Position numbers and translations under genes: made by a program. From CAZADA01 sp964526675 (GTDB lineage: Bacteria > Pseudomonadota > Alphaproteobacteria > Caulobacterales > Maricaulaceae), in the NCBI GenBank assembly GCA_964526675.1, contig CAZGLY010000001.1, forward strand, positions 113,179 through 177,178: a DNA stretch of 64,000 nt, read 5' to 3'. Under the pieces are notes generated by a model, which was not told the origin of the DNA, made no database searches, and saw nothing but the letters and a program-made list of their open reading frames with translations. Below, one piece after another: positions 9,090 through 17,860 of this stretch. The first letter of the stretch is position 1; each line of letters starts with the position of its first letter.

Positions 9090-9509
9090 TTAGCCCTCCG
9101 CCTCTTCCGTGGCGGCCTCCTCCGCCGGAGCCGCGTCCGGATTGCGGAAACGCAGTTTGGCGCGCCCGCCGCGCGTTGGGACGTGGAGTTTCATCTCGTA
9201 CGTGTCGCCGCCCAGGCTCAGCCGCGCGTCCGCGTCATCCGCAAGGGCGGTCGCCGCCGCTCGCGCAAGGGCTTGCAGCGCCACGTCGCCCGCACCGTCG
9301 CCGTCCAGTCCGCCATCCAACGCACGGTCAAGCTCCCGCGACTTCTCGGGATTGCCGGCCGCGCCGGCGCGGGGGAAGCGCACATCCACCCACTCGCCCG
9401 ATTCAGCGCGCGTGCGCAGCTCAGGAACCGCGAGTTCGAGAAGAGCGTCGGCATCACCGTTCGGGCGCAGTTCGTTTAGGCGCGCTTTCAGCGCGTCGTC
9501 ATCAATCAT
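9090..9509 (-). CDS. Hypothetical protein
   Basis: A 139-residue soluble protein with an acidic, Ala/Glu-rich tail. A helical N-terminus (DDALKARLNELR) is followed by WVDVRFPRAG and, late in the chain, a probable beta-hairpin RLSLGGDTYEMKLHVP. A ribosome site AGGA lies about eight bases before the ATG. It has no signal peptide or membrane segment, and I do not recognise the family. Confidence 0.55.
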   Translation of the reverse strand: MIDDDALKARLNELRPNGDADALLELAVPELRTRAESGEWVDVRFPRAGAAGNPEKSRELDRALDGGLDGDGAGDVALQALARAAATALADDADARLSLGGDTYEMKLHVPTRGGRAKLRFRNPDAAPAEEAATEEAEG

Positions 9510-9669
9510 CAGGTCATCCTGTTGCTAGAGGCGATGGGCGCGGCCGCCCTCCGCGAGAGATTGGGGTGTGGCGGCGGTCAAGCCGTCCGCATCGGCCACC
9601 GCCACATAGCGCGAAAGGCGCGCGCACGAAACGGGCTTTCGCCACGGTCCCTGCAGGGGTCGCCGGACA

Positions 9670-10710
9670 TCAGGTGAGCGCGCCGGAGGTTTCTTCGGGC
9701 AAGATCCGGTCCGGCGGCCGCTCGCCATCCTGCCACACGCGGATGTTGATGATCACCTTTTCGCCCATCTCCACACGGCTTTCGAGGGTCGCGGAACTCA
9801 TGTGCGGAATCAGGATGACGTTCGGTCGCCCCAGAAGCTTCGGGTTCACCGCCGGCTCCGCCTCAAAGACATCGAGCGCCGCCCCCGCCAAGCGCCCGTC
9901 GGCCAGGGCGTCCGCCAGGGCGTCCTCGTCGATCACGTCGCCACGGGAGGTGTTCACGAGGAACGCTTGCGGCTGCAGGCGCGCCAGACGATCGCGCGAG
10001 AACAGGTGGTAAGTCGCCGGGGTGCGCGGCGTGTGAATGGTCACGATGTCGGCCGCCGCCAGCAGGGCGTCGAGATCGCTCCAATAGGTGGCGCCCAGCG
10101 CCTCCTCGATCATCGGACTGACCGGCCGGCGATTGTGATAGTGGATCGCCATGCCGAAGGCGCGCGCCCGCGCCGCCACCGCTTGGCCGATGCGGCCCAT
10201 GCCGATGATAGCCAGGCGCTTGCCGTTGACGCGCCGTCCCATCATCCAGGTCGGCGACCAGCCGGAAAACCCGCCCTGTTGCAGCACTTGGGCGCCCTCG
10301 AAAATCCGCCGCGGCCCCGCCAGAATGAGCGCCATCGCCATGTCGGCCGTGTCGTCGGTGAGCACGCGCGGCGTGTTCGTGACGGTGACGCCGCGCGCCG
10401 CGGCGGCGGCGACATCGATATGATCCACGCCAACGCCAAAGTTCGCGATCAGCTTCAGCCGCGGCCCGGCGGCTGCGATGATGTCCGCGTGGATGCGATC
10501 GGTGACCGTCGGCGCGAGCACATCCGCGTCCGCCATCGCCGCGACAAGCGCGGCGTCGTCCATCGGCGTGTCGCCCGGATTGAACCGCACGTCAAACAGC
10601 TCCGCCATGCGGGCTTGCACCGGTTCCGGCAACGCTCGGGTGACCACGACCTTCGGCCGCGCTCCAAAACCAACATCCGACGAGGCGGTGGCGTGTAGAC
10701 GATCGCTCAT
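9670..10710 (-). CDS. D-isomer-specific 2-hydroxyacid dehydrogenase (glyoxylate/hydroxypyruvate reductase type)
   Basis: NAD(P)H-dependent oxidoreductase reducing 2-oxoacids such as glyoxylate or hydroxypyruvate. Its 346 residues are typical. The Rossmann motif is GMGRIGQAVAARARAFGM. Of the catalytic residues, Arg is in VNTSRGDVIDEDAL, Glu follows in the FEAEP region, and His is in IPHMSSATLES. It is followed upstream, on the same strand, by an OYE-family gene, possibly co-transcribed. The exact substrate cannot be told from sequence. Confidence 0.9.
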   Translation of the reverse strand: MSDRLHATASSDVGFGARPKVVVTRALPEPVQARMAELFDVRFNPGDTPMDDAALVAAMADADVLAPTVTDRIHADIIAAAGPRLKLIANFGVGVDHIDVAAAAARGVTVTNTPRVLTDDTADMAMALILAGPRRIFEGAQVLQQGGFSGWSPTWMMGRRVNGKRLAIIGMGRIGQAVAARARAFGMAIHYHNRRPVSPMIEEALGATYWSDLDALLAAADIVTIHTPRTPATYHLFSRDRLARLQPQAFLVNTSRGDVIDEDALADALADGRLAGAALDVFEAEPAVNPKLLGRPNVILIPHMSSATLESRVEMGEKVIINIRVWQDGERPPDRILPEETSGALT

Positions 10711-10773
10711 AACCCCATCAGAGCTGCGCCGGCCGGCAGGTCAAGCGCTTCATCCGGCTAAGGCGCAGCCAAC

Positions 10774-12075
10774 TCACCCGGGCCGCCGGCGCGTCCGGTC
10801 CGCTTCCGCGAGCGCCGCCTCCAGAATCGCGCGGCGCCACGACAAGCTCCAGTCCGGCTCTCCGCCATCCCCGATGCGCCGCATTTGCGCCGCGCTCCAC
10901 GCCTGGCGGCCATAGGCGTTCACCGACCGGATCGCCGCCAGCGGCGCCGTCGGTCCCAGGGGGCCGGGTCCCAGCTGCAGACGCGCGTCCACGTCCTGCG
11001 CCGCCGCTTTGGCGTCCGCCAACAAGCGGTGAGCCACGCCCGGCTCCACACAAAACGGCCGCCCTAAGCCGATGAGGTCGAGGTTGCCGTCGTTCAACGC
11101 CGCGTCCATCGCCGCGCGGGACCGCCAGCCGCCCGTCGCCATGACGGCCATCGCCCGCTCCGCCCTCAAGGTCGCGGCGAACTGCGTGAAATAGCCCGCG
11201 TCCCCGCGCGCGACATAGGCGGCGGCGTCGCGGCTCTGCGCCATGGGCGCGCCCAGCATGGCCGGGCGCTCCCAATCGCCGCCGGTCACCTCGAGCACGT
11301 CCACGCCACGCGCGTCGAGCGAGGCCGCGACCGTGCGACACTCGCCGAAGGTGAAGCCGTCGGGATGGAAGTCGGAGGCGTTGATTTTCACCGAAACCGG
11401 AAAGTCCGCGCCCACGCGCGCGCGCACCTGCTCCACCACGTCCAGGAGAACGCGCGCGCGGCCTTGAAGATCGCCTCCATACGCGTCTTCGCGGCGATTG
11501 ACATGCGGCGACAGGAACTGCGCCAGAAGCGCGCCATGGGCGGCGTGGATCTGCACGCCCGTAAAGCCGGTGTCGCGCGCCGCCTCAGCCGCAAACGCGA
11601 ACCGCGCGACCGCGTCACGGATGTGGAGCCGGCTCATCGCTTGCGGCGCGCCAAACCGGCGCCACTGCGCGCGCGTGGGCACCGCCGACGGGGCCAAGGG
11701 CTCAGGGTTGACGTGGCGCGGCGTTTGCCGGCCCGCGTGGCTGATCTGCATCCACATGTGCGCGCCGTGGACCGCGCCCGCCTCCGCCCAGCGCCGCAGC
11801 GCCGCGCGCGACCGCGCCGTGATCGGCGCGTCGACGACGACCGCGCCGGCCTGATCCAGATGGTCACGATCCACCTGGACGCTGCCCGTGACCAGGACGC
11901 TCGCGCCGCTGTCCGCCCACGCGCGATAGAGCCGAAACATACGATCATCGGGACGGTTGTCGGCGTCGGTCAGTCCCTCGCTCAGCGCGGCCTTCGCCAA
12001 GCGGTTGGCCAAGATCGCACCGCAACGCAAGGTGAGGGAAGACGTGACGCCGCGCGCGCCGAAACGGGTGGGCAT
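10774..12075 (-). CDS. NADH:flavin oxidoreductase (Old Yellow Enzyme family)
   Basis: FMN-containing TIM-barrel reductase of 433 residues. The barrel begins with LRCGAILANRLAKAA, has MQISHAGRQT (the His/Gly region near the FMN), then the family hallmark HAAHGALLAQFLSP with NRREDAYGG. Later, VMATGGWRSRAAMD and LIGLGRPFCVEPG form the phosphate-binding end. The chain is about 60 residues longer than single-domain OYEs. No Fe-S domain of the 2,4-dienoyl-CoA reductase type is seen. Physiological substrate unknown. Confidence 0.88.
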   Translation of the reverse strand: MPTRFGARGVTSSLTLRCGAILANRLAKAALSEGLTDADNRPDDRMFRLYRAWADSGASVLVTGSVQVDRDHLDQAGAVVVDAPITARSRAALRRWAEAGAVHGAHMWMQISHAGRQTPRHVNPEPLAPSAVPTRAQWRRFGAPQAMSRLHIRDAVARFAFAAEAARDTGFTGVQIHAAHGALLAQFLSPHVNRREDAYGGDLQGRARVLLDVVEQVRARVGADFPVSVKINASDFHPDGFTFGECRTVAASLDARGVDVLEVTGGDWERPAMLGAPMAQSRDAAAYVARGDAGYFTQFAATLRAERAMAVMATGGWRSRAAMDAALNDGNLDLIGLGRPFCVEPGVAHRLLADAKAAAQDVDARLQLGPGPLGPTAPLAAIRSVNAYGRQAWSAAQMRRIGDGGEPDWSLSWRRAILEAALAEADRTRRRPG

Positions 12076-12085
12076 GCGCTTCGGT

Positions 12086-12958
12086 TTAATCCAAAGCCGC
12101 GAGCGCTTCGAGGGGGTCGTCGATCCATGTCAGCGTCGCTTCGCCAGCCGCGGCGAAGTAATCCGTCCAAAACTGGCGATGGCTCTCCGTCTGATAGTCG
12201 GCGAGCTCCGGCCGCACGACGTAGTACGTCGTGACCGCGTCCGCGCCCAGATACGCCGCCAAGCGCGCGCCCCGCGGCGTTGCGCGATAGGTCGCGAAAT
12301 CGGGATAGGATGCGTAGTGGTTCAAACGACCGCGGACGTACTGCATCATGTCGGACACGATCAGGATGTCCGTGCGCACCGCCGGCGTCTCCGCGAGGGA
12401 GTCCTGAAGAGCGACCATCGCCTCCAAAAGCGGCGTGGCCTCGCGCGGGCCCGCATTGGCCGTCCGGCCGACCGCCGCTTGGATCCGCTCCTCGTAAAAC
12501 GCGTCAAACCGTTCACGGCGGGCGTTGCGCTCCGCGCGCGTGTCAAACAGCATCGACCCCGGTTCCGGGCTCGGCGGGCGGCATTCCGAGAGAATGGGGT
12601 CAAGCGGCGCGGCCGCATCGCCAGCCAAGCCTAAGACGGTCAAACGGCTGCCGGTCGGGAACCGCGGTTCGTCCGCGACGTGTGGAATCAACGCGCGCAC
12701 GAACGCCCGCCACGCCGGCGGCAGTTCATCGGTTTGGTCGATGATCACGACCACATGACGCGGCGCCACGCCCAGCGGACAGCCCTGGGCGTCAAACTCC
12801 ATGGGCGAGGCGCTGAGATGCCGCCAAATCAGCACGGCCGGCAACGCCACGCCGATCGCCACCAGCGCGGTCATGGCGGACACGGCGATCAGGCGCCGCC
12901 GCCGATACTCCTTGTGTTCGCGGGCCCGTCGTTCACGTCGTGTTCGTGCGCGTCGCAC
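12086..12958 (-). CDS. Membrane-anchored von Willebrand A-like protein
   Basis: A 290-residue protein with a very basic N-terminus (residues 1-22, mostly Arg), one transmembrane helix (about 23-46) and an extracytoplasmic domain. HVVVIIDQTDELP resembles the first strand and metal-site loop of a vWA fold (D-x-T), and TDILIVSDMMQYV resembles a later vWA strand. The full D-x-S-x-S motif is not present. The start is a GTG inside the previous gene, whose coding sequence overlaps by 26 bases, which argues for coupled translation. Family assignment tentative; function unknown. Confidence 0.6.
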   Translation of the reverse strand: MRRARTRRERRAREHKEYRRRRLIAVSAMTALVAIGVALPAVLIWRHLSASPMEFDAQGCPLGVAPRHVVVIIDQTDELPPAWRAFVRALIPHVADEPRFPTGSRLTVLGLAGDAAAPLDPILSECRPPSPEPGSMLFDTRAERNARRERFDAFYEERIQAAVGRTANAGPREATPLLEAMVALQDSLAETPAVRTDILIVSDMMQYVRGRLNHYASYPDFATYRATPRGARLAAYLGADAVTTYYVVRPELADYQTESHRQFWTDYFAAAGEATLTWIDDPLEALAALD

Positions 12959-14591
12959 GGCGGGATCCCCTCACTTTGTTTTCGAGGCGTCCGACATTCG
13001 CCTCGGCGCTCGCCGCCAGCCGTTCCGGACCGTCGGTCGAGCCGCCGCGGCCGCCCGCGCTGTCGGACAACGCCGCGCCCCCCCCGGGTCGCAAGGCTCC
13101 CGCGACGCCCGTGCTTGTCCGCCCGGAGCCCCGGCCCGTCAACTCTTTCGGCGCATCCGCCCCGCCTTCCGCCGTACGCTGCACTTGCGCGGTCGTGCGC
13201 GCCAAGGCCGCGAACGCCGCCAAGTCCGTCTCCAGATTCTCCATCACGTCATGGAGATCTTTGAGGCCGCGCGCATAAGCCTTTTCGTTGTCGGCCAAAC
13301 GCTCCTCGACGCGTTTGAGCGCCTGGCGCGCGCGGTCGGCCGTCGGCAGCTCCGCGCCCAGCGCCTGGTCCGGGTCGAGCAGGCCGGCGCGCGCTTCGCC
13401 CCGCACCTCCGCATTCGTCTCGCGATACACGCGGATCAGCCAGCGGGCCCGGCCCCGCAGCTCCTCCACCGCGTCGTTGGCTTGCTGCTCGGCCTCCTCC
13501 GCTTGGGAGGCGATGGTGCGGATCGCCGTGACGGTGTCGCGGTCGGCGTCCAATTCGTCTTCCAGGTCCTCCATCACCTCTTCCACCGCGCGCATGGCGC
13601 CGTGATTGAAGTCGTGGCGGAGATCCTCAAGCGTTCGGCGCGCGCGGATCAGGCGCTTCGCGATGTGGCCATAGCCGGGATAGGTCTCGAAAAAGCCCTG
13701 CCAACCCTTGTAGGCCGCGAACAGAAACCCGATTGCCGCGAACGTCGTGAACGCCACGGTCAGGACTTCGGGACTGAGGCCCGCCAAATCCTCCGCCCCG
13801 GCCGACAAACGCCGCGCCGCCATCAACCCGTTCAGCGAAACGGCGCCCACGACCGCCGCGGCGGTCACCGCGAGGCCGCCAAGCTTCCACGGCAACAGCT
13901 GGCGATGACTGGCCAAACGCAAACCCACCATGCCGGCCAACAGGCCAAGACCGACATTCGCCCCGCCGATCAGCAGGCCTTCGAAGGCTGCGCCCAACAG
14001 GCTTTGTCCCTCCACGAAGAAGAACGGCGCGTTGAACAGCGTCTCCAGCAGCAAAATCGCCCCCAGCCAGGCGGCTGACACCACCAGGTCGCCGGGAACG
14101 TGCGGCTCGCGGGCGAGATTGTGCTGGGCGCGAAACACGCGCAAATCGCGCTCGGCCGACAGCACTGTCCGCTCCGCCGCCACGAGGTCGTCGCGGTGCT
14201 CCGCGCGCACCGCCGCAAGCTTGAACCGCCCGCGGGCGCCCGCCTCCTCGCCGCGCGCGGCGTCCAGCTTCGAGCCAAGCTTCGCGGCATCCGCGACGGC
14301 CGCGGTGATGCGCGCGCGCACCGTGTCGCGGACCCGATTGACGGCCTCGGTAAACTCCGCCGCAATCCGCCGTTCCGCGGCGTCATAGTCCCCGTCATTG
14401 ATCGGCGGCGCGTCGTTAACCGCCCGCAGAAACGCCTGCTCGCGGACCTTCCACGCATCGCGGATATCCTCGATGCGCACGCCGCCCGACCCGCCGGCGC
14501 CGGCGGTCCCGTCAGACGGTGCGGGCGCCAGTCCGCCCCATTTGGGGAGTCGGCCGTTCAGAAGCGGGGCGTTCGAGCCGTCTTGGGCCAT
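12933..14591 (-). CDS. Large coiled-coil membrane protein of unknown function
   Basis: A 552-residue protein. Residues 1-38 are low-complexity. Charged helices with coiled-coil character span about 40-160. Four hydrophobic segments lie near 169-193, 198-226, 236-257 and 276-296. A second long helical region (about 305-490) is rich in Glu/Asp/Arg, and the C-terminal 60 residues are Gly/Ser-rich. AAGGA precedes the ATG at 14591; the open frame above it is ignored. The gene overlaps the vWA-like gene downstream by 26 bases, so the two products probably act together in the inner membrane. No family recognised. Confidence 0.65.
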   Translation of the reverse strand: MAQDGSNAPLLNGRLPKWGGLAPAPSDGTAGAGGSGGVRIEDIRDAWKVREQAFLRAVNDAPPINDGDYDAAERRIAAEFTEAVNRVRDTVRARITAAVADAAKLGSKLDAARGEEAGARGRFKLAAVRAEHRDDLVAAERTVLSAERDLRVFRAQHNLAREPHVPGDLVVSAAWLGAILLLETLFNAPFFFVEGQSLLGAAFEGLLIGGANVGLGLLAGMVGLRLASHRQLLPWKLGGLAVTAAAVVGAVSLNGLMAARRLSAGAEDLAGLSPEVLTVAFTTFAAIGFLFAAYKGWQGFFETYPGYGHIAKRLIRARRTLEDLRHDFNHGAMRAVEEVMEDLEDELDADRDTVTAIRTIASQAEEAEQQANDAVEELRGRARWLIRVYRETNAEVRGEARAGLLDPDQALGAELPTADRARQALKRVEERLADNEKAYARGLKDLHDVMENLETDLAAFAALARTTAQVQRTAEGGADAPKELTGRGSGRTSTGVAGALRPGGGAALSDSAGGRGGSTDGPERLAASAEANVGRLENKVRGSRRATRTNTT

Positions 14592-14692
14592 TGGCGTCGT
14601 TCCTTTGCGAGCCGAATCGTCCGTCAATTCGCACCGAATCATGACGGTTCTGATGGCCACGATAGCCATGGCGACTGGGCGAGGTCGAGACG

Positions 14693-15340
14693 ATGATTAT
14701 TTCGGGGCCGACACATTTTCGCGTCCGCTCTCGCCGAGCGCCGATTTGCGGCGCGTTCGCCGCCGTCGCGCTCGCCCTCGCCATGATCGCCGGGCCAACA
14801 CGCGCCGACGACCGCGCTCCCCCGGAGACCGGCGACGACCAGACCAGCAAAGCCTTCGCCTTGCGCGACGCGCCGCCGCCCACGCCGTCGGGCAAGCCGG
14901 TGCCGCGTTTCATGAGCTTGCGGTATGACGAGGTGAACGGCCGCCGCGGCCCGGGCTTTCAGTATCCCGTGATTTGGCTCTACGTCCGACAAGGACTGCC
15001 CGTCCAGGTCATCGCGGAGACAGACACCTGGCGCAAAATCCGCGACCCGCTCGGCGACGAAGTCTGGATGCACCGCCGCACGCTGACGCGCCGACGCACG
15101 GTGTTCGCGCTCGGCGGCGCGCGGGAGGGGGATTTGACCCCGCTCTACGCCCAGCCAGAGCCGCTGTCGCCGATCGTTGCGCTGGCGGAACGTGGAACTG
15201 TCTTTGCGCTCGACGCCTGCCGCGGTCCGTGGTGCCGCATCGACGGCGAGCGCGCGGCCGGGTGGGCGCCCGCCGCGCAACTGTGGGGCGTCAAAGAAGA
15301 GGCCGACGACCTCGCCGTGGCCGCGCGGGACCCCGAGTAA
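14693..15340 (+). CDS. Secreted bacterial SH3-domain protein
   Basis: A 215-residue protein with an N-terminal signal-like segment (hydrophobic at about 19-37, ending AGPTRA-DD). Two bacterial SH3-like units follow: MSLRYDEVNGRRGPGFQYPV with WLYVRQGLPVQVI and TWRKIRDPLGDEVWMH, then a second unit ending WCRIDGERAAGWAPAA. Such proteins act in the periplasm, often on peptidoglycan or as regulators; no enzymatic domain is present. A GCGAGG ribosome site precedes the ATG. It diverges from the coiled-coil membrane gene. Confidence 0.82.
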   Translation: MIISGPTHFRVRSRRAPICGAFAAVALALAMIAGPTRADDRAPPETGDDQTSKAFALRDAPPPTPSGKPVPRFMSLRYDEVNGRRGPGFQYPVIWLYVRQGLPVQVIAETDTWRKIRDPLGDEVWMHRRTLTRRRTVFALGGAREGDLTPLYAQPEPLSPIVALAERGTVFALDACRGPWCRIDGERAAGWAPAAQLWGVKEEADDLAVAARDPE

Positions 15341-15362
15341 TCGGCCCGATCAACGCCGAGAA

Positions 15363-15809
15363 TTAGGGTTTTGACGGATCGGCCAGACGAACGATCACGT
15401 CCACCCGGGCCACAGCGCGGCCCGCCGGCGGCTGCGGCAAATGGGTGATGGCGACGTCATCCGCCGGAATATCCGTCAGCTCGCCCGTGGCTTCGTCCAA
15501 GAAATGGTGGTGCGCGTCGGTGTTGGTGTCGAAGAACACCCGCGCGCCGTCCACGGCGACTTGGCGCACAAGGCCCGCATCGGTGAACGCGCGCAACGTG
15601 TTGTACACCGTGGCCAACGACACCTGAGCGCCCGAGGCTTCCGCCTCACCATGCAGCGCTTCGGCCGTGACGTGACGGCAGCCCGAGCGAAAAAGCAGAT
15701 GCGCCAAAGCCACGCGCTGGCGCGTTGGGCGCAAGCCGGCCGTCTCCAACCGCTCACGCAACCACGCCGGGCCGCGCACGTCCTCAAAGGCAGATGTCTG
15801 ATCAGCCAT
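15363..15809 (-). CDS. irr: Iron response regulator Irr (Fur superfamily)
   Basis: Fur-superfamily transcription factor that in Rhizobiales-type bacteria controls iron and heme genes under low iron. The winged helix includes GLRPTRQRVALAHLLF, CRHVTAEALH and VSLATVYNTLRAFTDAGL. The Irr-like FFDTNTDAHHHFLDE and LTDIPADDV follow, with the His-rich metal or heme site. About 148 residues. The ATG at 15809 is preceded by GAGGG at good spacing and preferred over the one at 15830. It diverges from fabA-fabB, a neighbourhood known from other alphaproteobacteria. Confidence 0.88.
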   Translation of the reverse strand: MADQTSAFEDVRGPAWLRERLETAGLRPTRQRVALAHLLFRSGCRHVTAEALHGEAEASGAQVSLATVYNTLRAFTDAGLVRQVAVDGARVFFDTNTDAHHHFLDEATGELTDIPADDVAITHLPQPPAGRAVARVDVIVRLADPSKP

Positions 15810-16065
15810 ACCAGGCGCCCTCACTCGCATTCCAACGCCGCGCGCTGCGCAGGCGCGCCGCCCCAGTCACCTCGTAAGCCGACGCCGATGAGCGCCGCCC
15901 AGAGAGAGCCGGGCGAGCACGCGGCGCCGCCGCACAAAGAGCTTTCTCGCGGTCCACGCTTGAGCCGGCCGCGTCACACATGCTACCCGCTTCCGCGGCG
16001 CACGGCGACCTCGCAGCGGCGCAAACTGTTGTTCCAAGATGTGAGCGCAAGTCTTCGGATTTGCA
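15810..16065. other. Divergent intergenic region irr / fabA
   Basis: About 255 bases without a convincing gene. It must hold the promoters of irr (minus) and fabA (plus). I cannot pick out clear -35/-10 pairs, a Fur/Irr box or a hairpin with confidence. Small open frames here on the minus strand are Arg/Ala-rich and look spurious. Confidence 0.5.
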
Positions 16066-16596
16066 ATGGCGGCCATGACACACCCCCAAAGCGCCTTTAA
16101 CTATGACGATCTGATCGCGTGCGGCAAAGGCGATATGTTCGGGCCGGGCAACGCCCAGTTACCGCTCCCGCCCATGCTAATGGCCGATCGCATCACGCGC
16201 ATCTCCGCCGATGGCGGCGCCCACGGCAAAGGCGTGGTCGAAGCGGAACTGGATGTTCGCAAAGACCACTGGTTTTTCGCCTGTCATTTCGATGGCGACC
16301 CCGTGATGCCGGGATGTCTTGGCCTGGACGCCATGTGGCAACTGACGGGCTTTTTCTTGGGGTGGTCCGGGGCGCCGGGGCGCGGACGAGCGCTCGGCGT
16401 GAAGGAAGTCAAGTTCGCCGGCCAAGTGCAGCCCGAGGCGAAGCTGGTCCGCTATGTGATCGACATTCGCCGCACCCGTTTGCGGCCTCCGGTCCTCGGC
16501 TACGCCGATGGGGTTATGTCCGTCGACGGCGAACCCATTTACAAAGCCAGTGATCTCAAAGTGGGCCTCTTCCCCGCGGCGGATCTGAGCGAGTGA
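16066..16596 (+). CDS. fabA: 3-hydroxydecanoyl-ACP dehydratase/isomerase
   Basis: Dehydrates 3-hydroxyacyl-ACP and isomerises trans-2- to cis-3-decenoyl-ACP, the committing step of anaerobic unsaturated fatty-acid synthesis. The hot-dog fold motifs are clear: GNAQLPLPPMLMADRI, and the catalytic His in FACHFDGDPVMPGCLG with Asp in GLDAMWQLTG. At 176 residues it matches the family. A second ATG at 16075 would give the more usual MTxxxSFxYxDL start. fabB follows after 15 bases, forming the fabAB pair. Confidence 0.95.
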   Translation: MAAMTHPQSAFNYDDLIACGKGDMFGPGNAQLPLPPMLMADRITRISADGGAHGKGVVEAELDVRKDHWFFACHFDGDPVMPGCLGLDAMWQLTGFFLGWSGAPGRGRALGVKEVKFAGQVQPEAKLVRYVIDIRRTRLRPPVLGYADGVMSVDGEPIYKASDLKVGLFPAADLSE

Positions 16597-16611
16597 TCCG
16601 GAGAAGCGGGC

Positions 16612-17838
16612 ATGCGGCGTGTGGTGATCACGGGAATGGGCGTCGTGTCCTGCATTGGCGATGCGGGCGACGCCGTGGCGGCGGCCTTAAAGGCGGGTCG
16701 CTCGGGCATAACGGGCAACCCAGAGCACGCTGATCTGGGCTTTCGCAGCCAAGTGTCCGGCGCGCCGGCGCTCGACCCGAAGACTGCGGTGGACAAGCGC
16801 ACCCTGCGGTTTATGGGCGATGGCGCGGCCTGGTGCTGGGTGGCGATGGACCAAGCCATCCGCGATGCGGGCTTAACGCCGGAGGAGGTGTCGCACCCGC
16901 GCACCGGCCTCGTGATTGGCACCGGCGGACCCTCGACCCACGCGATCGTGGCCGCCGCCGACACCGCGCGGGCGAAGGGCCCCAAGCGGGTCGGCCCCTT
17001 CGCCGTGCCAAAGGCGATGTCGTCCACCGCGTCAGCCACCCTCGCGACGCACTTCAAAATTCTCGGCGTGAATTTCTCGCTGTCGAGCGCCTGCACGACG
17101 TCGCTGCATTGCATTGGCGAGGCGGCGGAAATGATCCGCACCGGCCGGCAGGACATCATCTTCGCGGGCGGCGGTGAGGAGCTGGATTGGACGCTGTCGG
17201 TTCTGTTCGACGCGATGGGCGCCATGTCCTCCCACTTCAACGACGAGCCAGCCCGCGCCAGCCGCGCGTTCGACAAGGACCGCGACGGCTTCGTGATCGC
17301 CGGGGGCGCAGGCGTGTTGACGCTGGAGGAGGCCGAACGGGCCAAGGCGCGCGGCGCCACGATCTACGGCGAAATCGTCGGCTACGGGTTGAGCTCCGAC
17401 GGCTACGACATGGTCCAGCCGTCAGGCGAAGGGGCGGAGCGGGCGATGCGCGACGCGATCGCCGCCGCCGGCGGCCGGCGCATCGACTACATCAACCCCC
17501 ACGCCACCTCGACGCCCGTTGGCGACATTCGCGAAATGGAGGCGATCCGCGCCGTGTTTGGAGACGGCTCCGGCATGCCGCCCATCTCCGCGACCAAATC
17601 CATGACGGGGCACAGCTTGGGCGGCGCCGGAGCCCAAGAGGCGATCTACTGCCTTTTGATGATGCGCGACGGGTTCATCGCCCCGTCGATCAACATCGAC
17701 GCCATCGACCCCGACTTTGCGAGCGATAACATCGTCACGGCGCGGCGTGACGGCGTGACCCTCGACGCCGTGATGTCGAACTCCTTCGGCTTTGGCGGGA
17801 CAAACGGCTCGCTGGTGATTGCGCGCTACGACGGCTGA
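16612..17838 (+). CDS. fabB: 3-oxoacyl-ACP synthase I
   Basis: Condensing enzyme that elongates cis-3-decenoyl-ACP made by FabA. The 408-residue thiolase-fold protein shows the catalytic Cys-His-His triad: Cys161 in SSACTTSLHCIGEA, His297 in NPHATSTPVGD, and His334 in MTGHSLGGAGAQEA. The C-terminal SNSFGFGGTNGSLV glycine-rich loop is present. A GGAGA ribosome site sits in the short gap after fabA, so the two are very likely one operon. Its pairing with fabA argues for FabB over FabF. Confidence 0.95.
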   Translation: MRRVVITGMGVVSCIGDAGDAVAAALKAGRSGITGNPEHADLGFRSQVSGAPALDPKTAVDKRTLRFMGDGAAWCWVAMDQAIRDAGLTPEEVSHPRTGLVIGTGGPSTHAIVAAADTARAKGPKRVGPFAVPKAMSSTASATLATHFKILGVNFSLSSACTTSLHCIGEAAEMIRTGRQDIIFAGGGEELDWTLSVLFDAMGAMSSHFNDEPARASRAFDKDRDGFVIAGGAGVLTLEEAERAKARGATIYGEIVGYGLSSDGYDMVQPSGEGAERAMRDAIAAAGGRRIDYINPHATSTPVGDIREMEAIRAVFGDGSGMPPISATKSMTGHSLGGAGAQEAIYCLLMMRDGFIAPSINIDAIDPDFASDNIVTARRDGVTLDAVMSNSFGFGGTNGSLVIARYDG

Positions 17839-17840
17839 GC

Positions 17841-17860
17841 GACGGGCGCGGCTCAGCGCC
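17841..17860. terminator. GC-rich hairpin between convergent fabB and Uma2 gene
   Basis: CGGGCGC-GGCTCA-GCGCCCG makes a seven-base-pair stem between the two convergent stop codons and reaches the Uma2 gene end. No T-run follows on either strand, so it may stabilise 3' ends or act with Rho rather than as a classic terminator. Confidence 0.35.

Noticed and set aside
9525..9728. 67-codon minus-strand frame beside the hydroxyacid dehydrogenase
   Set aside because: Overlaps the end of the dehydrogenase, has no ribosome site or family-like sequence; the tail looks faintly coding but cannot be supported.
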